In this document: piece by piece, positions 1-7,876 of the stretch | How positions within the stretch are numbered: the first letter of the stretch is position 1 | Layout: the number at the start of each line of letters is the position of its first letter | Assembly: GCA_964570205.1 (NCBI GenBank) | Contig: CAZMXI010000137.1 | Location: forward strand, 1-13,507 | Length of the DNA: 13,507 nucleotides | DNA from: CAZMXI01 sp964570205 | GTDB lineage: Bacteria > Planctomycetota > Phycisphaerae > Tepidisphaerales > Tepidisphaeraceae | Direction: 5' to 3' | Made by a program: the position numbers and the translations under genes | The notes under the pieces: generated by a model | The model's database searches: none | What the model was told of the DNA's origin: nothing | Seen by the model: only the letters and a program-made list of their open reading frames with translations

Positions 1-1
1 C

Positions 2-580
2 CTGTGCATCGACCACTGGGCCTTCGGTGAGCGCCGGGGCCGCACCGAGACCGAGATCTTCAAACAGATGCTTTGGCACGGGCAGATCATGTGGGGAATG
101 ATGGTGTACGACAGCCTGAAGGCGGTCGATTACCTCGTCAGCCGGCCGGATGTCGATGCGCGACGGATGGCGACGCTCGGCATCTCCATGGGCAGCACGA
201 TGGCGTGGTGGCTGGCGGCCCTCGACGAACGCATCAAGGTCTGCGTCGATCTCTGCTGCCTTGCCGATTTCCAGTGGCTGATCGAGATGCGCGGGCTGGA
301 TGAGCATGGCGTCTATTACTTCGTTCCTTCGCTGCTCAAACATTTCACTGCTGCGCAGATCAATGCCCTGATCGCTCCCCGGCCTCACCTCAGCCTGGCG
401 GGCAACTATGACCGCCTGACACCTCCGACCGGGCTTGATCGGATCGACGTCGAACTTCGCTCGGTCTATGCCGGGCACGGCATCCCGCAGGCATGGCGCA
501 TGCTCCGCTACGATGTCGGCCACCTGGAGACCGCCGCCATGCGGGCCGAGGTCCTGGCGTTTCTGGAAAAATGGATATGA
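2..580 (+). CDS. Alpha/beta hydrolase (dienelactone hydrolase / acetyl-xylan-esterase-like), 5'-truncated
   Basis: The frame is open from the first bases of the window, so the gene begins upstream and about 192 C-terminal residues are seen. The ATG at 68 is internal: the codons before it continue a family-like segment (CIDHWAFGERRGR). The nucleophile elbow GISMG places the catalytic serine codon at 185-187. A later Asp in GNYDRLTPP and a His in DVGHLET complete a Ser-Asp-His triad in the right order and spacing. Such enzymes hydrolyse ester or related bonds in small molecules or acetylated sugars; the substrate cannot be read from the sequence. A quinone oxidoreductase follows 33 bases downstream on the same strand, so the two may be co-transcribed. 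The fold is secure; the subfamily is inferred. Confidence 0.85.
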   Translation: MCIDHWAFGERRGRTETEIFKQMLWHGQIMWGMMVYDSLKAVDYLVSRPDVDARRMATLGISMGSTMAWWLAALDERIKVCVDLCCLADFQWLIEMRGLDEHGVYYFVPSLLKHFTAAQINALIAPRPHLSLAGNYDRLTPPTGLDRIDVELRSVYAGHGIPQAWRMLRYDVGHLETAAMRAEVLAFLEKWI

Positions 581-613
581 GCCTCTCCCAGTTCCTCACA
601 GCCAACAAGTGAC

Positions 614-1573
614 ATGAAAGCAATCCGCATCCATCAGTTCGGCGAGCCCGGTGTGATGAAGCTGGAAGATGTTCCCGACCCCGTGCCCGGGCCGGGACAG
701 GTCCTGGTCAAGACGCAGGCGATCGGGGTGAATCCGGTCGAGACGTACATCCGGGCGGGCAAGTACGGCCCTCGTGCATTTCCGTACACGCCTGGCACAG
801 ATGCTGCCGGTGTGGTTCAGGCGGTGGGCGATGCCGTCAAGCGGTTCAAGCCGGGCGACCGCGTGTACACCGCCGGCTCGATCACCGGCGCGTATGCGGA
901 GCTGGTGTTGTGCGCGGAAAACCAGGTGTATCCCCTGCCCGGCCATGTGAGCTTCGCCCAGGGGGCGGCGATGGGCATCCCGTATGCGACGGCCTATCGG
1001 GCGCTCTACCATCGGGCGGCGGCCCGGCCGGGCGAGTCGGTGCTGGTGCATGGCGCCAGCGGCGGCGTGGGCACGGCGGCCGTGCAGATCGCCCGCGCCA
1101 TGGGCATGGTTATCATTGGCACAGCCGGCACCGATGCCGGCCGGCGGCTGGTCGCCGAGCAGGGGGCTCAGCATGTGCTGGACCATCGCGACCCGAACTA
1201 TCTGGCAGAAGTGATGCGCCTGACCGGCGGCGTCGGTGTAAACGTCATCCTGGAGATGCTCGCCAATGTCAACCTCGGCAAGGACCTGACGATCCTCTCG
1301 CCCGGCGGCAGAGTCATCGTGATCGGCAGCCGCGGCAATGTCGAGATCAACCCGCGTGACACCATGGGCCGCGATGCCGACATCCGCGGCATGGCGCTGT
1401 TCAACGCCCCGCAGGCGGACCTGATGAGCATCCACGCCGCGCTGGTGGCGGGGCTGGAGAATCACATCCTCCGGCCGATCATCGGCAAGCAAATGCCCCT
1501 GGCTGATGCGCCCAAGGCGCATGAACAGATCCTCGCGCCGGGGTCGTATGGGAAGATCGTGCTGGTGCCGTGA
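614..1573 (+). CDS. NADPH:quinone oxidoreductase-like protein (zinc-free MDR family)
   Basis: This 319-residue protein has normal length for the zeta-crystallin/QOR branch of the medium-chain dehydrogenase/reductase family. The N-terminal GroES-like domain includes GVNPVETYIRAGKY near residues 38-51 and the PGTDAAGVV segment near 60-68. The Rossmann domain carries the dinucleotide motif GASGGVG at 147-153. The cysteine/histidine ligands of the zinc alcohol dehydrogenases are not seen, which fits NADPH-dependent one- or two-electron reduction of quinones or enones. The ATG at 614 gives the family-typical start MKAIRI; no strong Shine-Dalgarno is visible before it. It lies 33 bases after the hydrolase stop. 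The true acceptor is unknown. Confidence 0.9.
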   Translation: MKAIRIHQFGEPGVMKLEDVPDPVPGPGQVLVKTQAIGVNPVETYIRAGKYGPRAFPYTPGTDAAGVVQAVGDAVKRFKPGDRVYTAGSITGAYAELVLCAENQVYPLPGHVSFAQGAAMGIPYATAYRALYHRAAARPGESVLVHGASGGVGTAAVQIARAMGMVIIGTAGTDAGRRLVAEQGAQHVLDHRDPNYLAEVMRLTGGVGVNVILEMLANVNLGKDLTILSPGGRVIVIGSRGNVEINPRDTMGRDADIRGMALFNAPQADLMSIHAALVAGLENHILRPIIGKQMPLADAPKAHEQILAPGSYGKIVLVP

Positions 1574-1779
1574 GCGCGGGGGCAGTCGCCGCCCGGGTCG
1601 GTCGTGCATCGGCCTGTGGCACTCGCGTTCTACGTCGGGCGATCAAGTGCCGGGAATGCCTTGTCTGGATGTATTGAAGGGGACTCGGGCGAGCCCATCG
1701 CTGCCGGTGCGGTAGAAATCCCCCCGTATGCCGCCAGTGGCGAATGACACCGCCGCCGAATGCCGATAATCTCAACTGC

Positions 1780-2295
1780 ATGAATGTCTCGTTGATTGGA
1801 TATCGCGGTTGCGGGAAAACGACTGTCGGCAGGAAGCTGGCCAGCCGGCTCTGGCAGGACTTCGTCGATCTCGATGAGTTGATTATCAAGAAAGCCGGCA
1901 AGACGATCCGCCAGGTGTTCGAGCAGGATGGCGAGGAGCATTTCCGCGACCTGGAAACCCAGGCGCTGGGCGAGACGCTGAAGGTGCAGGACATCATCCT
2001 TGGCCTCGGCGGCGGGTCGGTCATGCGCGAAGAGAACCGCCGGATGCTCAAGGAGGCCGGCGGCAAGGTCATCTACCTGCGGTGCGATCCGAAAGAACTG
2101 CTGCGACGAAAGGAAGCCGACCCGCGCTCGGCCGACAACCGGCCGGACCTGACGAGCCTCGGCGGCGGGCTGGAGGAAATCCAGGCCGTGCTGGCTACGC
2201 GCGAGCCGATTTACCGCCAGGCCATGACCCATGAGCTGGAAGTGACGAACCTGACGCCGGACGAAGCGGTGGCGTATATCGCGCGCATGTTGTAA
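1780..2295 (+). CDS. aroK: Shikimate kinase
   Basis: The product phosphorylates shikimate with ATP, the fifth step of the chorismate pathway to aromatic amino acids, in the cytoplasm. I choose the ATG at 1780 (171 residues) over the in-frame ATG at 1744 because the family begins only a few residues before the P-loop; the extra 12 residues look non-conserved. Visible motifs are the Walker A loop GYRGCGKT (7-14), the shikimate-binding DLD (30-32), an Arg in HFRDLE (56), the GGGS loop (77-80), the lid segment ending in NRPDL (R121), and the conserved REPIY (R141). The length matches AroK. The prepilin peptidase gene begins 8 bases after the stop, so the two are probably translated from one message. 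No clear ribosome binding site is seen. Confidence 0.93.
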   Translation: MNVSLIGYRGCGKTTVGRKLASRLWQDFVDLDELIIKKAGKTIRQVFEQDGEEHFRDLETQALGETLKVQDIILGLGGGSVMREENRRMLKEAGGKVIYLRCDPKELLRRKEADPRSADNRPDLTSLGGGLEEIQAVLATREPIYRQAMTHELEVTNLTPDEAVAYIARML

Positions 2296-2303
2296 CCCAC
2301 GCA

Positions 2304-3584
2304 ATGGCTCTTCATCTCGCATTCATCCTCTTCCTCTTCGCCCTCGGCGCTTCCGTGGGGAGTTTCCTGAACGTGGTCGTGTGGCGCTGGCCCAGGGGCG
2401 AGTCGTTGATCTCGCCGCCATCGCACTGCCCGAGGTGCCAGCATAAGCTCGCGTGGCGCGACAACATTCCCGTCTTCGGCTGGATCTTCCTGCGCGGCCG
2501 GTGCCGGTACTGCGCCGAGCCGATCTCGATGCGCTATCCGATCATCGAGGCCATCACCGGCCTGATCTTCGTCTTCTATTACGTCATGTTCTTCATGCTG
2601 CACGTCGGGCCGTGCGCGCCGATGCGGGCGATGGCCGATCCGGACATCTTCGGGCGGGTGAAGTTCGTGGCGATTCTGCCGCAGACCATGCTGCGCGACT
2701 GGCCGGTGTATGCGCTGTCGATGTTCCTGATGTCGGCGTTGCTGGCGATCAGCCTGATCGATGCCGAGACGTTTACCATCCCGCCGGATATCCCCTGGGG
2801 AATGGCGGCCATCGGCGTTCTTGCCCATGCCCTGATCGACCGACCAAGACTTCCGGGTGCGCTCAATCTTGGCCCGGATGGGCTTTCCGCCGCGCTCGCG
2901 GCCGGTGGGGCGATCGGTTTGCTGATCAGCATCGCGCTGTTCCTGCTGGGGAAGGTCCCGCGGAGCTTCGTTGAAGGCGAGCCGATGGAACTGGATGAGC
3001 AGTTCTACCAGCAGGAAGTCGAGCGGGCTCGTCGCGAGAAGAAGGCCATCCCCGAGCGGCCGCGAGAATGGACCAAGGCCGAGATTCGCCGGGAAATCGG
3101 CAAGGAACTGCTGTTCCTCACGCCGCCTGTCGTCGGTGCGATTCTGGCAGTGGCGCTGGTCGGCTATGTCCGTCCGATCGGCGAGTCCTGGCGCGGGTTG
3201 ATGCAGTATCACTGGCTGACCGGGATGCTGGGGGCGATGCTCGGGGCGCTGGTGGGGGGGCTGTTGGTGTGGGCAGCGCGAATCCTGGGCACGCTGTCGA
3301 TGGGCCGGGTGGCGATGGGCCTGGGCGATGTGCACCTGATGTTCGGCGTGGGCGCGATCATCGGCGCTGGGCCGGTGACGGTGGCCTTCTTCCTTGCACC
3401 GTTCGCCGGGCTGGCCGTGGGAATCTACATGTGGCTGACGCGCAGGCAGCGGGAACTGCCCTATGGGCCTTACCTGTCGCTGGCGACGGCCGCGGTGGTC
3501 CTCCTGTACTGCCCGATTGCCGACTACCTTCGTCCGGGCTTTTCGGCCATCGGCGATGCCTTGCGTGGTATGATGCGGTTGTGA
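2304..3584 (+). CDS. Type IV prepilin peptidase / N-methyltransferase (A24 family), long form
   Basis: This polytopic inner-membrane aspartic protease should cleave the leader of type IV pilin-like or type II secretion pseudopilin precursors and may methylate the new N terminus. The N-terminal A24 domain has the start ASVGSFLNVV and two zinc-type cysteine pairs, CPRC (42, 45) and CRYC (67, 70). The two catalytic aspartates are D153 in SLIDAETFTIP and D342 in GLGDVHL. A conserved PYGPYL follows near residue 387. At 426 residues it is well above the usual 250-290. The excess includes a charged, mostly soluble stretch at about 222-268 between the catalytic aspartates, plus extra membrane segments. 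The residue after GLGDV is His where many homologues have Lys. No pilin gene lies in the window, so the substrate is elsewhere. Confidence 0.93.
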   Translation: MALHLAFILFLFALGASVGSFLNVVVWRWPRGESLISPPSHCPRCQHKLAWRDNIPVFGWIFLRGRCRYCAEPISMRYPIIEAITGLIFVFYYVMFFMLHVGPCAPMRAMADPDIFGRVKFVAILPQTMLRDWPVYALSMFLMSALLAISLIDAETFTIPPDIPWGMAAIGVLAHALIDRPRLPGALNLGPDGLSAALAAGGAIGLLISIALFLLGKVPRSFVEGEPMELDEQFYQQEVERARREKKAIPERPREWTKAEIRREIGKELLFLTPPVVGAILAVALVGYVRPIGESWRGLMQYHWLTGMLGAMLGALVGGLLVWAARILGTLSMGRVAMGLGDVHLMFGVGAIIGAGPVTVAFFLAPFAGLAVGIYMWLTRRQRELPYGPYLSLATAAVVLLYCPIADYLRPGFSAIGDALRGMMRL

Positions 3585-3628
3585 CGTCGCCGGACGCGCG
3601 GCGACCGGGAAAGATCGCGAGGAGCCTT

Positions 3629-3970
3629 ATGAACAACCTGTGGCTGAAGATTCGGGTCTGGACGAAGTTGGTCGTCTTTGTGCTGCTGGCGATCTATGCG
3701 CTGTTCTTTTTTTTGAAGAACACAGGCAAGTCGGAGATCATCTGGGTCTTCTTCTACACCGAACTGAACCTGCCGCTGTTGCTGCTGCTGTTCGTGACGT
3801 TCGCCATCGGCGTCATCGGGACCCTGCTGGTGCGCACGACCGCAAAGACCCTCCGTCAGATGAAGGAGCTGCGCGAAAAAGGCAAAGCCGAGAAAATGCA
3901 GCGAGAGTTCGAGGATATGAAAGCCAAGGCTGCCAAGCTCCAGACCCGGCCCGAAGAGGGGCAGGGCTGA
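3629..3970 (+). CDS. LapA/DUF1049-like small membrane protein
   Basis: This is a 113-residue protein with two predicted transmembrane helices at about 13-30 and 47-67, separated by a short loop. A highly charged C-terminal helix (about 70-105) is likely a cytoplasmic coiled coil. This layout matches the LapA (DUF1049) family, which in E. coli works with LapB in controlling lipopolysaccharide synthesis; the same role here is only an inference. The start at 3629 is supported by GAGGAG a few bases upstream. The frame stays open far upstream inside the prepilin peptidase gene, but that is a shadow frame. It lies 44 bases after the peptidase stop, so it is probably the last gene of that operon. 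A run of eight T at 3707-3714 encodes part of the first helix. Confidence 0.75.
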   Translation: MNNLWLKIRVWTKLVVFVLLAIYALFFFLKNTGKSEIIWVFFYTELNLPLLLLLFVTFAIGVIGTLLVRTTAKTLRQMKELREKGKAEKMQREFEDMKAKAAKLQTRPEEGQG

Positions 3971-3976
3971 TGCCCC
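3958..3976 (+). terminator. Possible weak terminator hairpin at the end of the LapA-like gene
   Basis: GGGGCA (3958-3963) pairs perfectly with TGCCCC (3971-3976) around a 7-base loop that holds the stop codon. The T-rich stretch GTTTCTTTCT follows only after about 12 bases, so this is not a canonical intrinsic terminator. It sits at the convergent meeting point with the minus-strand gene ending at 3996. Confidence 0.3.
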
Positions 3977-3995
3977 GGCAACCCATCGTTTCTTT

Positions 3996-6116
3996 CTACC
4001 TGTCGCGAGATCGCCTCGGCTCGGCTTTCTTGGCCAGCTCGATGTCGCGGCGAACCTGCTCGCGGAAGTTGGCCCAATGGAACTTCTGGTCGCCCATATG
4101 AACCAGGGGCGCCTCGCGGTAGATCGGCTCGGTCACGCCGACAAGCTCATCCCACTGCTTCGCGGCCGCTTCCAGACGGGCGACCGCCTCCTGTCGGTGC
4201 TTCTCATCTCCCCTTTGCCGGAACGACTCCAACGCCACGCCGCCACGCAGCTTCTGGGCGAAATAGAGGCTCAGATGAGCCCACGCCCGGATGTCAGCGC
4301 ACTCAAACTCCAGCTTCTCATCATGAGGCAATTCCGCAATCAATCTCATCGCTCGCTCGCCGTCGCGCTGAAGGGCATCGGCAAGCGCAGGCGGCGCGAT
4401 TCTCGATGCGGCCAGCGCGTTGCCGGCGAGATTCCCCCGCACGTAGTCCGGAATGGAGATGTAACTCGGATCCAGCGGCCGGTGGTCGATCAGCTCGTCG
4501 ATCGAGATGAATGGCGATGCTTTGTCGAAAAGTCCATTGGACTGCGCCGGGGCGCAGAAACCTTCTGAGTACAACGTGAAGTCCCATGTCGCTCCGTGAA
4601 AGGACGCCAGACGAAGTGGCATGCGGCTGGTCAGTGTGTAGGCTTCCAGCAGCATTGTGCCGGAGCCTCGGCCGAAGCGACGGTCAAACTCGGCCTCAAA
4701 AACCGCGTTTGGCGTATTGGGATCGAACAGCAGCCGGCCCCAGAGCATGTAGTAGAGCCACTGCCGCTGAAAGGCATACTTCCAGGTGATGCGCGGATCC
4801 GGCTTGGAAAAGTAATCCCTGGCCGGGATGTAACATTCGGAGCCGACGAAGTACCCGCCCACGTATTCCTGGTCGTTGTTCCGGATGTGCTGGCGGATGA
4901 AGTCCGGCTCGCCCCAGCGAAGCATGAAGAAGTCCTCATTGCGGATCATCCACGCGAGCTTGTAGTCCTTCGGCGGGGGGCTCCAGTAGGTGTCCGAGTG
5001 CCTGCCGCCATGGATGATGTTCAGGTTGGGCGATGAATGCCCGTGCGACCAGTTGAACTTCACCTCGACCCAGATCGGCTTGGGCAGGTCGAGAGACTCG
5101 ATCGTTCTCCGCGCGATCGACTCCGTGGTGGCATCCATCGAGCCGCCCGAACCCAGATTGGCCGAGAAGGGAGCGCGGTGGATGAATTTCACCGGGCGCT
5201 TCGCCTGTTTCATCCCCGCCACCACCGTCCTGAGCACCCAGTCTTCGCGCTGCTGTGGCGTCATGCCGCCCATGCGCTCGCCCAGGCTGATGCCGATGCC
5301 CGCCAGATCCTCGTATTCATCGATCACCTGGGTGACGACCTCGCGGTTATACCGGGCCACCAGTTCAGATTGATCGCCGTCGCCGAAATAGCTCCAGTCA
5401 ACACTGTATTTCGCCAGGTTGTGCGCCTTGGCGAATTCCGGCGAGACGAAGATGTTCCAGTTGACCAAGTACACCTCGATGCCCCGATCCCTCGCCATGC
5501 GGAACAGCGTCTTCCAGAATGACTGCCACTCGGCCAATTCCCTGTCATCGAATCCGCACGCCTCCGGGAAGTTCTTCGGCCGGATCATCCAGGTGAACGG
5601 GTGCAGGCTCCAGAGGGTGAGCGTGTTGAACCGGTTCTCGGCCATCATGTCCAGAAACGCCTGCCAGAATTCCAGGTCGCGGCATGTGTTGTCGTGCAGC
5701 GTCAGCGCCTCGTGCTTGCGATAGGACATCCACGGCAGGTTGAACTTGATGGCGCGGAACGGGAATCGCGGCCTGACCGTCGCGTCCTTGATCTGATTCA
5801 GTTGTGTTCCTATGCGGATTCGCTCGGCCAATTCCAGGGTCCCGTGCATCGCCCCCGCCGGATCGACTGCAATCACGCTGATGCTGTTGTCAACATTCCG
5901 CCAAATGTCGAAGCTCCCGGCCGGCAGGTCCGGCCGCTTCTCGACCCGCACGATGATCCGTCCCGCGGGTTCACCGGCCTGTTCCAGCGCCGCCTTGAGC
6001 TTCCCTGCCGCGAAATCGATCGGCGCTGACGGACTTGCCACTTCCACGGTGGCGGCCAGGCAGCGCGAAATCAGCGCAAGATACGCTATGGACGCCGCAA
6101 GTGCGCTACGGGTCAT
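3996..6116 (-). CDS. Secreted glycoside-hydrolase-like protein (alpha-glucuronidase/GH20-like architecture)
   Basis: This is a 706-residue exported protein. I choose the ATG at 6114-6116 because it gives a normal signal peptide (MTRSALAASIAYLALISRCLAA, cleavage near residue 22) and follows GGAGG at good spacing; an in-frame upstream ATG at 6185 would place the signal internally. Residues of about 23-130 look like the small alpha/beta domain that precedes the barrel in GH20/GH67-type enzymes. The barrel-like part begins around FPFRAIKFNLPW and contains ENRFNTLTLWSLHPFTW. A GIGISLGERMGG segment has a conserved-looking Glu that could be catalytic. Many Trp, Tyr and His residues suit carbohydrate binding. 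I believe it belongs to an uncharacterised family sometimes labelled alpha-glucuronidase-like; the substrate and catalytic residues are not established. It is transcribed alone. Confidence 0.6.
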   Translation of the reverse strand: MTRSALAASIAYLALISRCLAATVEVASPSAPIDFAAGKLKAALEQAGEPAGRIIVRVEKRPDLPAGSFDIWRNVDNSISVIAVDPAGAMHGTLELAERIRIGTQLNQIKDATVRPRFPFRAIKFNLPWMSYRKHEALTLHDNTCRDLEFWQAFLDMMAENRFNTLTLWSLHPFTWMIRPKNFPEACGFDDRELAEWQSFWKTLFRMARDRGIEVYLVNWNIFVSPEFAKAHNLAKYSVDWSYFGDGDQSELVARYNREVVTQVIDEYEDLAGIGISLGERMGGMTPQQREDWVLRTVVAGMKQAKRPVKFIHRAPFSANLGSGGSMDATTESIARRTIESLDLPKPIWVEVKFNWSHGHSSPNLNIIHGGRHSDTYWSPPPKDYKLAWMIRNEDFFMLRWGEPDFIRQHIRNNDQEYVGGYFVGSECYIPARDYFSKPDPRITWKYAFQRQWLYYMLWGRLLFDPNTPNAVFEAEFDRRFGRGSGTMLLEAYTLTSRMPLRLASFHGATWDFTLYSEGFCAPAQSNGLFDKASPFISIDELIDHRPLDPSYISIPDYVRGNLAGNALAASRIAPPALADALQRDGERAMRLIAELPHDEKLEFECADIRAWAHLSLYFAQKLRGGVALESFRQRGDEKHRQEAVARLEAAAKQWDELVGVTEPIYREAPLVHMGDQKFHWANFREQVRRDIELAKKAEPRRSRDR

Positions 6117-6144
6117 GAGTGGCCTCCGTGAACAGGATGGCGGG

Positions 6145-6173
6145 AGGATAGAGCCGCCGCCATCGCTTGGCAA
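6145..6173 (-). promoter_or_regulatory. Candidate sigma-70-type promoter for the glycoside-hydrolase-like gene
   Basis: On the minus strand TTGCCA (6173-6168, five of six consensus bases) is followed after exactly 17 bases by TATCCT (6150-6145, four of six). A start near 6138 would give a leader of about 20 bases containing the GGAGG ribosome binding site. This is a match by eye, and the organism's sigma factor preferences are unknown. Confidence 0.35.
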
Positions 6174-6256
6174 ACGCCCTGCCATCGACGCGAAGGCGGC
6201 GGCGTCCTACCATATGGGCAATTGTGGCGACGAATAGGACTGAGACAGGAGACGGC

Positions 6257-7036
6257 ATGGGCCTGCTGAGCGGCAAGAAGGGAGTGGTTCTCAACATAGC
6301 CAACGATCGGAGCATCGCATGGCACATCGGCGCTGCGGCCATCGCCCAGGGCGCCCGGTGCGGATTCGGCTATCTTCCCATTGAGAAGATGGAGCGCCGT
6401 GCGCGCAAAGCTATGGAAGAAGGGGGTTTCGGTCATGCCTGGCTCCAGCCCTGCGACGTCAGCAAGGATGAGGACATCGAGCGATTCTTCGCCGCCGCCC
6501 GGGAAGAATTCGGCACCCTTGATTTCGTCGTGCATTCGCTGGCCTTTGCCAATCGAGAGTACCTGCAGATCGGCAGGTTCACATCCACGCCGCGCGACGT
6601 ATTCAAACAAGCCCTGGACATCAGCGCCTACAGCCTGATCGCGCTGACGCGCGCGGCAGCGCCCCTGATGCCCGAGGGTGGCTCGATCATCGCTTTGAGC
6701 TACTTGGGCGCTGAGAAGGCCGTTCCGGGCTATAACGTCATGGGCGTCGCCAAGGCGGCGCTGGAAGCATCGATGCGATACCTCGCCTTCGAATTGGGCG
6801 AAAAGAAGATTCGCGTCAATACGATCTCCGCGGGACCCGTCAGAACCCTCAGCGCCATGGCGGTGGGGGGGATTGACGACATGTTCGACCATGTCCAGCG
6901 CAAGAGCCCGCTGCGCCGGAACATCGACGGCGACGAAGTCGGCAAGACGGCGGTGTACCTGCTCAGCGACCTGTCATCCGGGGTGACGGGTGAGAACCTC
7001 TACGTCGATGCCGGATTCAACGTCGTCGGCCTGTGA
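6257..7036 (+). CDS. fabI: Enoyl-[acyl-carrier-protein] reductase, FabI type
   Basis: This 259-residue SDR-fold enzyme reduces the trans-2 double bond of enoyl-ACP with NAD(P)H, the last step of each fatty-acid elongation cycle in the cytoplasm. The ATG at 6257 is chosen because it follows AGGAGA and gives the family-typical start MGLLSGKKG; the earlier in-frame ATG at 6167 lies in the divergent promoter region. The active-site residues Y149, Y159 and K166 (YNVMGVAK) have exactly the FabI spacing. NDRSIAW near residues 16-22 matches the cofactor-binding N terminus, and SAGPVRTL (191-198) is the FabI signature. The residue before IANDRSIA is Asn rather than the more common Gly. It is divergent from the secreted hydrolase gene and ends 13 bases before the convergent methyltransferase-like gene. 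Confidence 0.92.
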   Translation: MGLLSGKKGVVLNIANDRSIAWHIGAAAIAQGARCGFGYLPIEKMERRARKAMEEGGFGHAWLQPCDVSKDEDIERFFAAAREEFGTLDFVVHSLAFANREYLQIGRFTSTPRDVFKQALDISAYSLIALTRAAAPLMPEGGSIIALSYLGAEKAVPGYNVMGVAKAALEASMRYLAFELGEKKIRVNTISAGPVRTLSAMAVGGIDDMFDHVQRKSPLRRNIDGDEVGKTAVYLLSDLSSGVTGENLYVDAGFNVVGL

Positions 7037-7049
7037 CACCGCCGGCGAT

Positions 7050-7670
7050 TCAGCGCCTTGCCGGTTCCTTTTCCCAGGGCACCACCCATTTGTAGACCAC
7101 GTGCTCGCTCTCTTCGTCGTGGTCGTCCCTGGCCGTCATCGTGTGAACCTTCACGGGCTTGGCGCCGCGCATGTCGAAGTCATGGGAGACGATGCGCGAT
7201 CCCTCCTTCATCTTCGCAAGCTGGGGCATCAGCTTCACATTGAGGTCCGGCAGCAGATACAGCGTGATCACCGAAGCGGGGCTCAGGTCGAGGGTGAAGA
7301 TGTCGGCCTGCTTGATCGTCACCAGGTGCTCGACCTTGTTCTTCTTCACGTTCTCAATCGCCTCTTTCACCCGTTGCGGGTCGATGTCGAAGCCAACCGC
7401 CTTCACGCCGTACTTCTTCGCCGCGGCAACCACGATGCGTCCGTCGCCGCAGCCCAGATCGTATACCACGTCGCCTGTCTTGACCTCGGCCATTTCGAGC
7501 ATCTTGTCCACGACTGCGTTGGGCGTGGGCACATAAATCACATCGGGTCTGCGCGTGGGGGCTTTATCGCCCTCCGCCTGGGGATCGGCCGCCCGAACAA
7601 AGAACCCGGCCAGCAGCAACACAGCCAGCCCGACGACCGCCAAGCGCATGGTCATGCGACGCGTGCTCAT
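7050..7670 (-). CDS. Exported class I SAM-methyltransferase-like protein
   Basis: This 206-residue protein starts at an ATG preceded by AAGGAGAAG. The N terminus (about 1-28) has a basic patch, a hydrophobic core (LAVVGLAVLLLAGFF) and a plausible cleavage after VRA, so it looks exported or membrane-anchored. The rest is a class I methyltransferase fold: YVPTP lead-in at 46-50, motif I DLGCGDGR at 71-78 and the acidic GFDIDPQRV at about 93-101. A motif-IV-like segment QADIFTLDL follows. The substrate is unknown. Export is odd, because S-adenosylmethionine is made in the cytoplasm; the protein may bind another ligand or act in a compartment that receives SAM. It is convergent with fabI and single-cistron. 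No confident promoter is seen upstream. Confidence 0.8.
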   Translation of the reverse strand: MSTRRMTMRLAVVGLAVLLLAGFFVRAADPQAEGDKAPTRRPDVIYVPTPNAVVDKMLEMAEVKTGDVVYDLGCGDGRIVVAAAKKYGVKAVGFDIDPQRVKEAIENVKKNKVEHLVTIKQADIFTLDLSPASVITLYLLPDLNVKLMPQLAKMKEGSRIVSHDFDMRGAKPVKVHTMTARDDHDEESEHVVYKWVVPWEKEPARR

Positions 7671-7839
7671 GTTCTTCTCCTTTGAGGTGGAACTGGTTCC
7701 TGAGACTCCGGCTAGAATTGAACAGTCCCTGCGCCGACGGGCGCAAGGAGTACGGCTCCAGTCAACGATTTATAACGCCCCATGCCCCCGATTGTTGCGG
7801 CGCATTGCGGTGTGGTCCTGACGCGGGGCGCGACGACGA

Positions 7840-7868
7840 TTGACAGAATTGCCGTCCATGCGTTAACT
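7840..7868 (+). promoter_or_regulatory. Candidate promoter for the Nudix gene, near-leaderless
   Basis: A perfect TTGACA (7840-7845) is followed after 17 bases by TTAACT (7863-7868), which matches only three of six -10 positions. The predicted start would fall at or just before the ATG at 7877, giving a leaderless or nearly leaderless message. It lies in the 206-base spacer between divergent genes; no other clear signal is seen there. Confidence 0.3.
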
Positions 7869-7876
7869 GCGGGAAT

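Noticed and set aside
1574..1779. Search for a promoter or small RNA in the spacer before aroK
   Set aside because: Only short GC hairpins and no good promoter pair could be found; nothing supportable.
3068..3628. N-terminal extension of the LapA-like frame into the prepilin peptidase gene
   Set aside because: The extension is Gly/Arg/Asp-rich shadow sequence; the ATG at 3629 has a GAGGAG site and starts the family-like protein.
3707..3714. Run of eight T as a slippery or programmed frameshift site
   Set aside because: The frame is intact through it and the protein is complete; no alternative frame product of interest follows.
7041..7072. Possible terminator after fabI (GCCGGC, 13-base loop, GCCGGT, then TCCTTTT)
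   Set aside because: The stem is only six pairs including one G-U, the loop is long, and it lies in the end of the convergent methyltransferase-like gene. Too weak to annotate.
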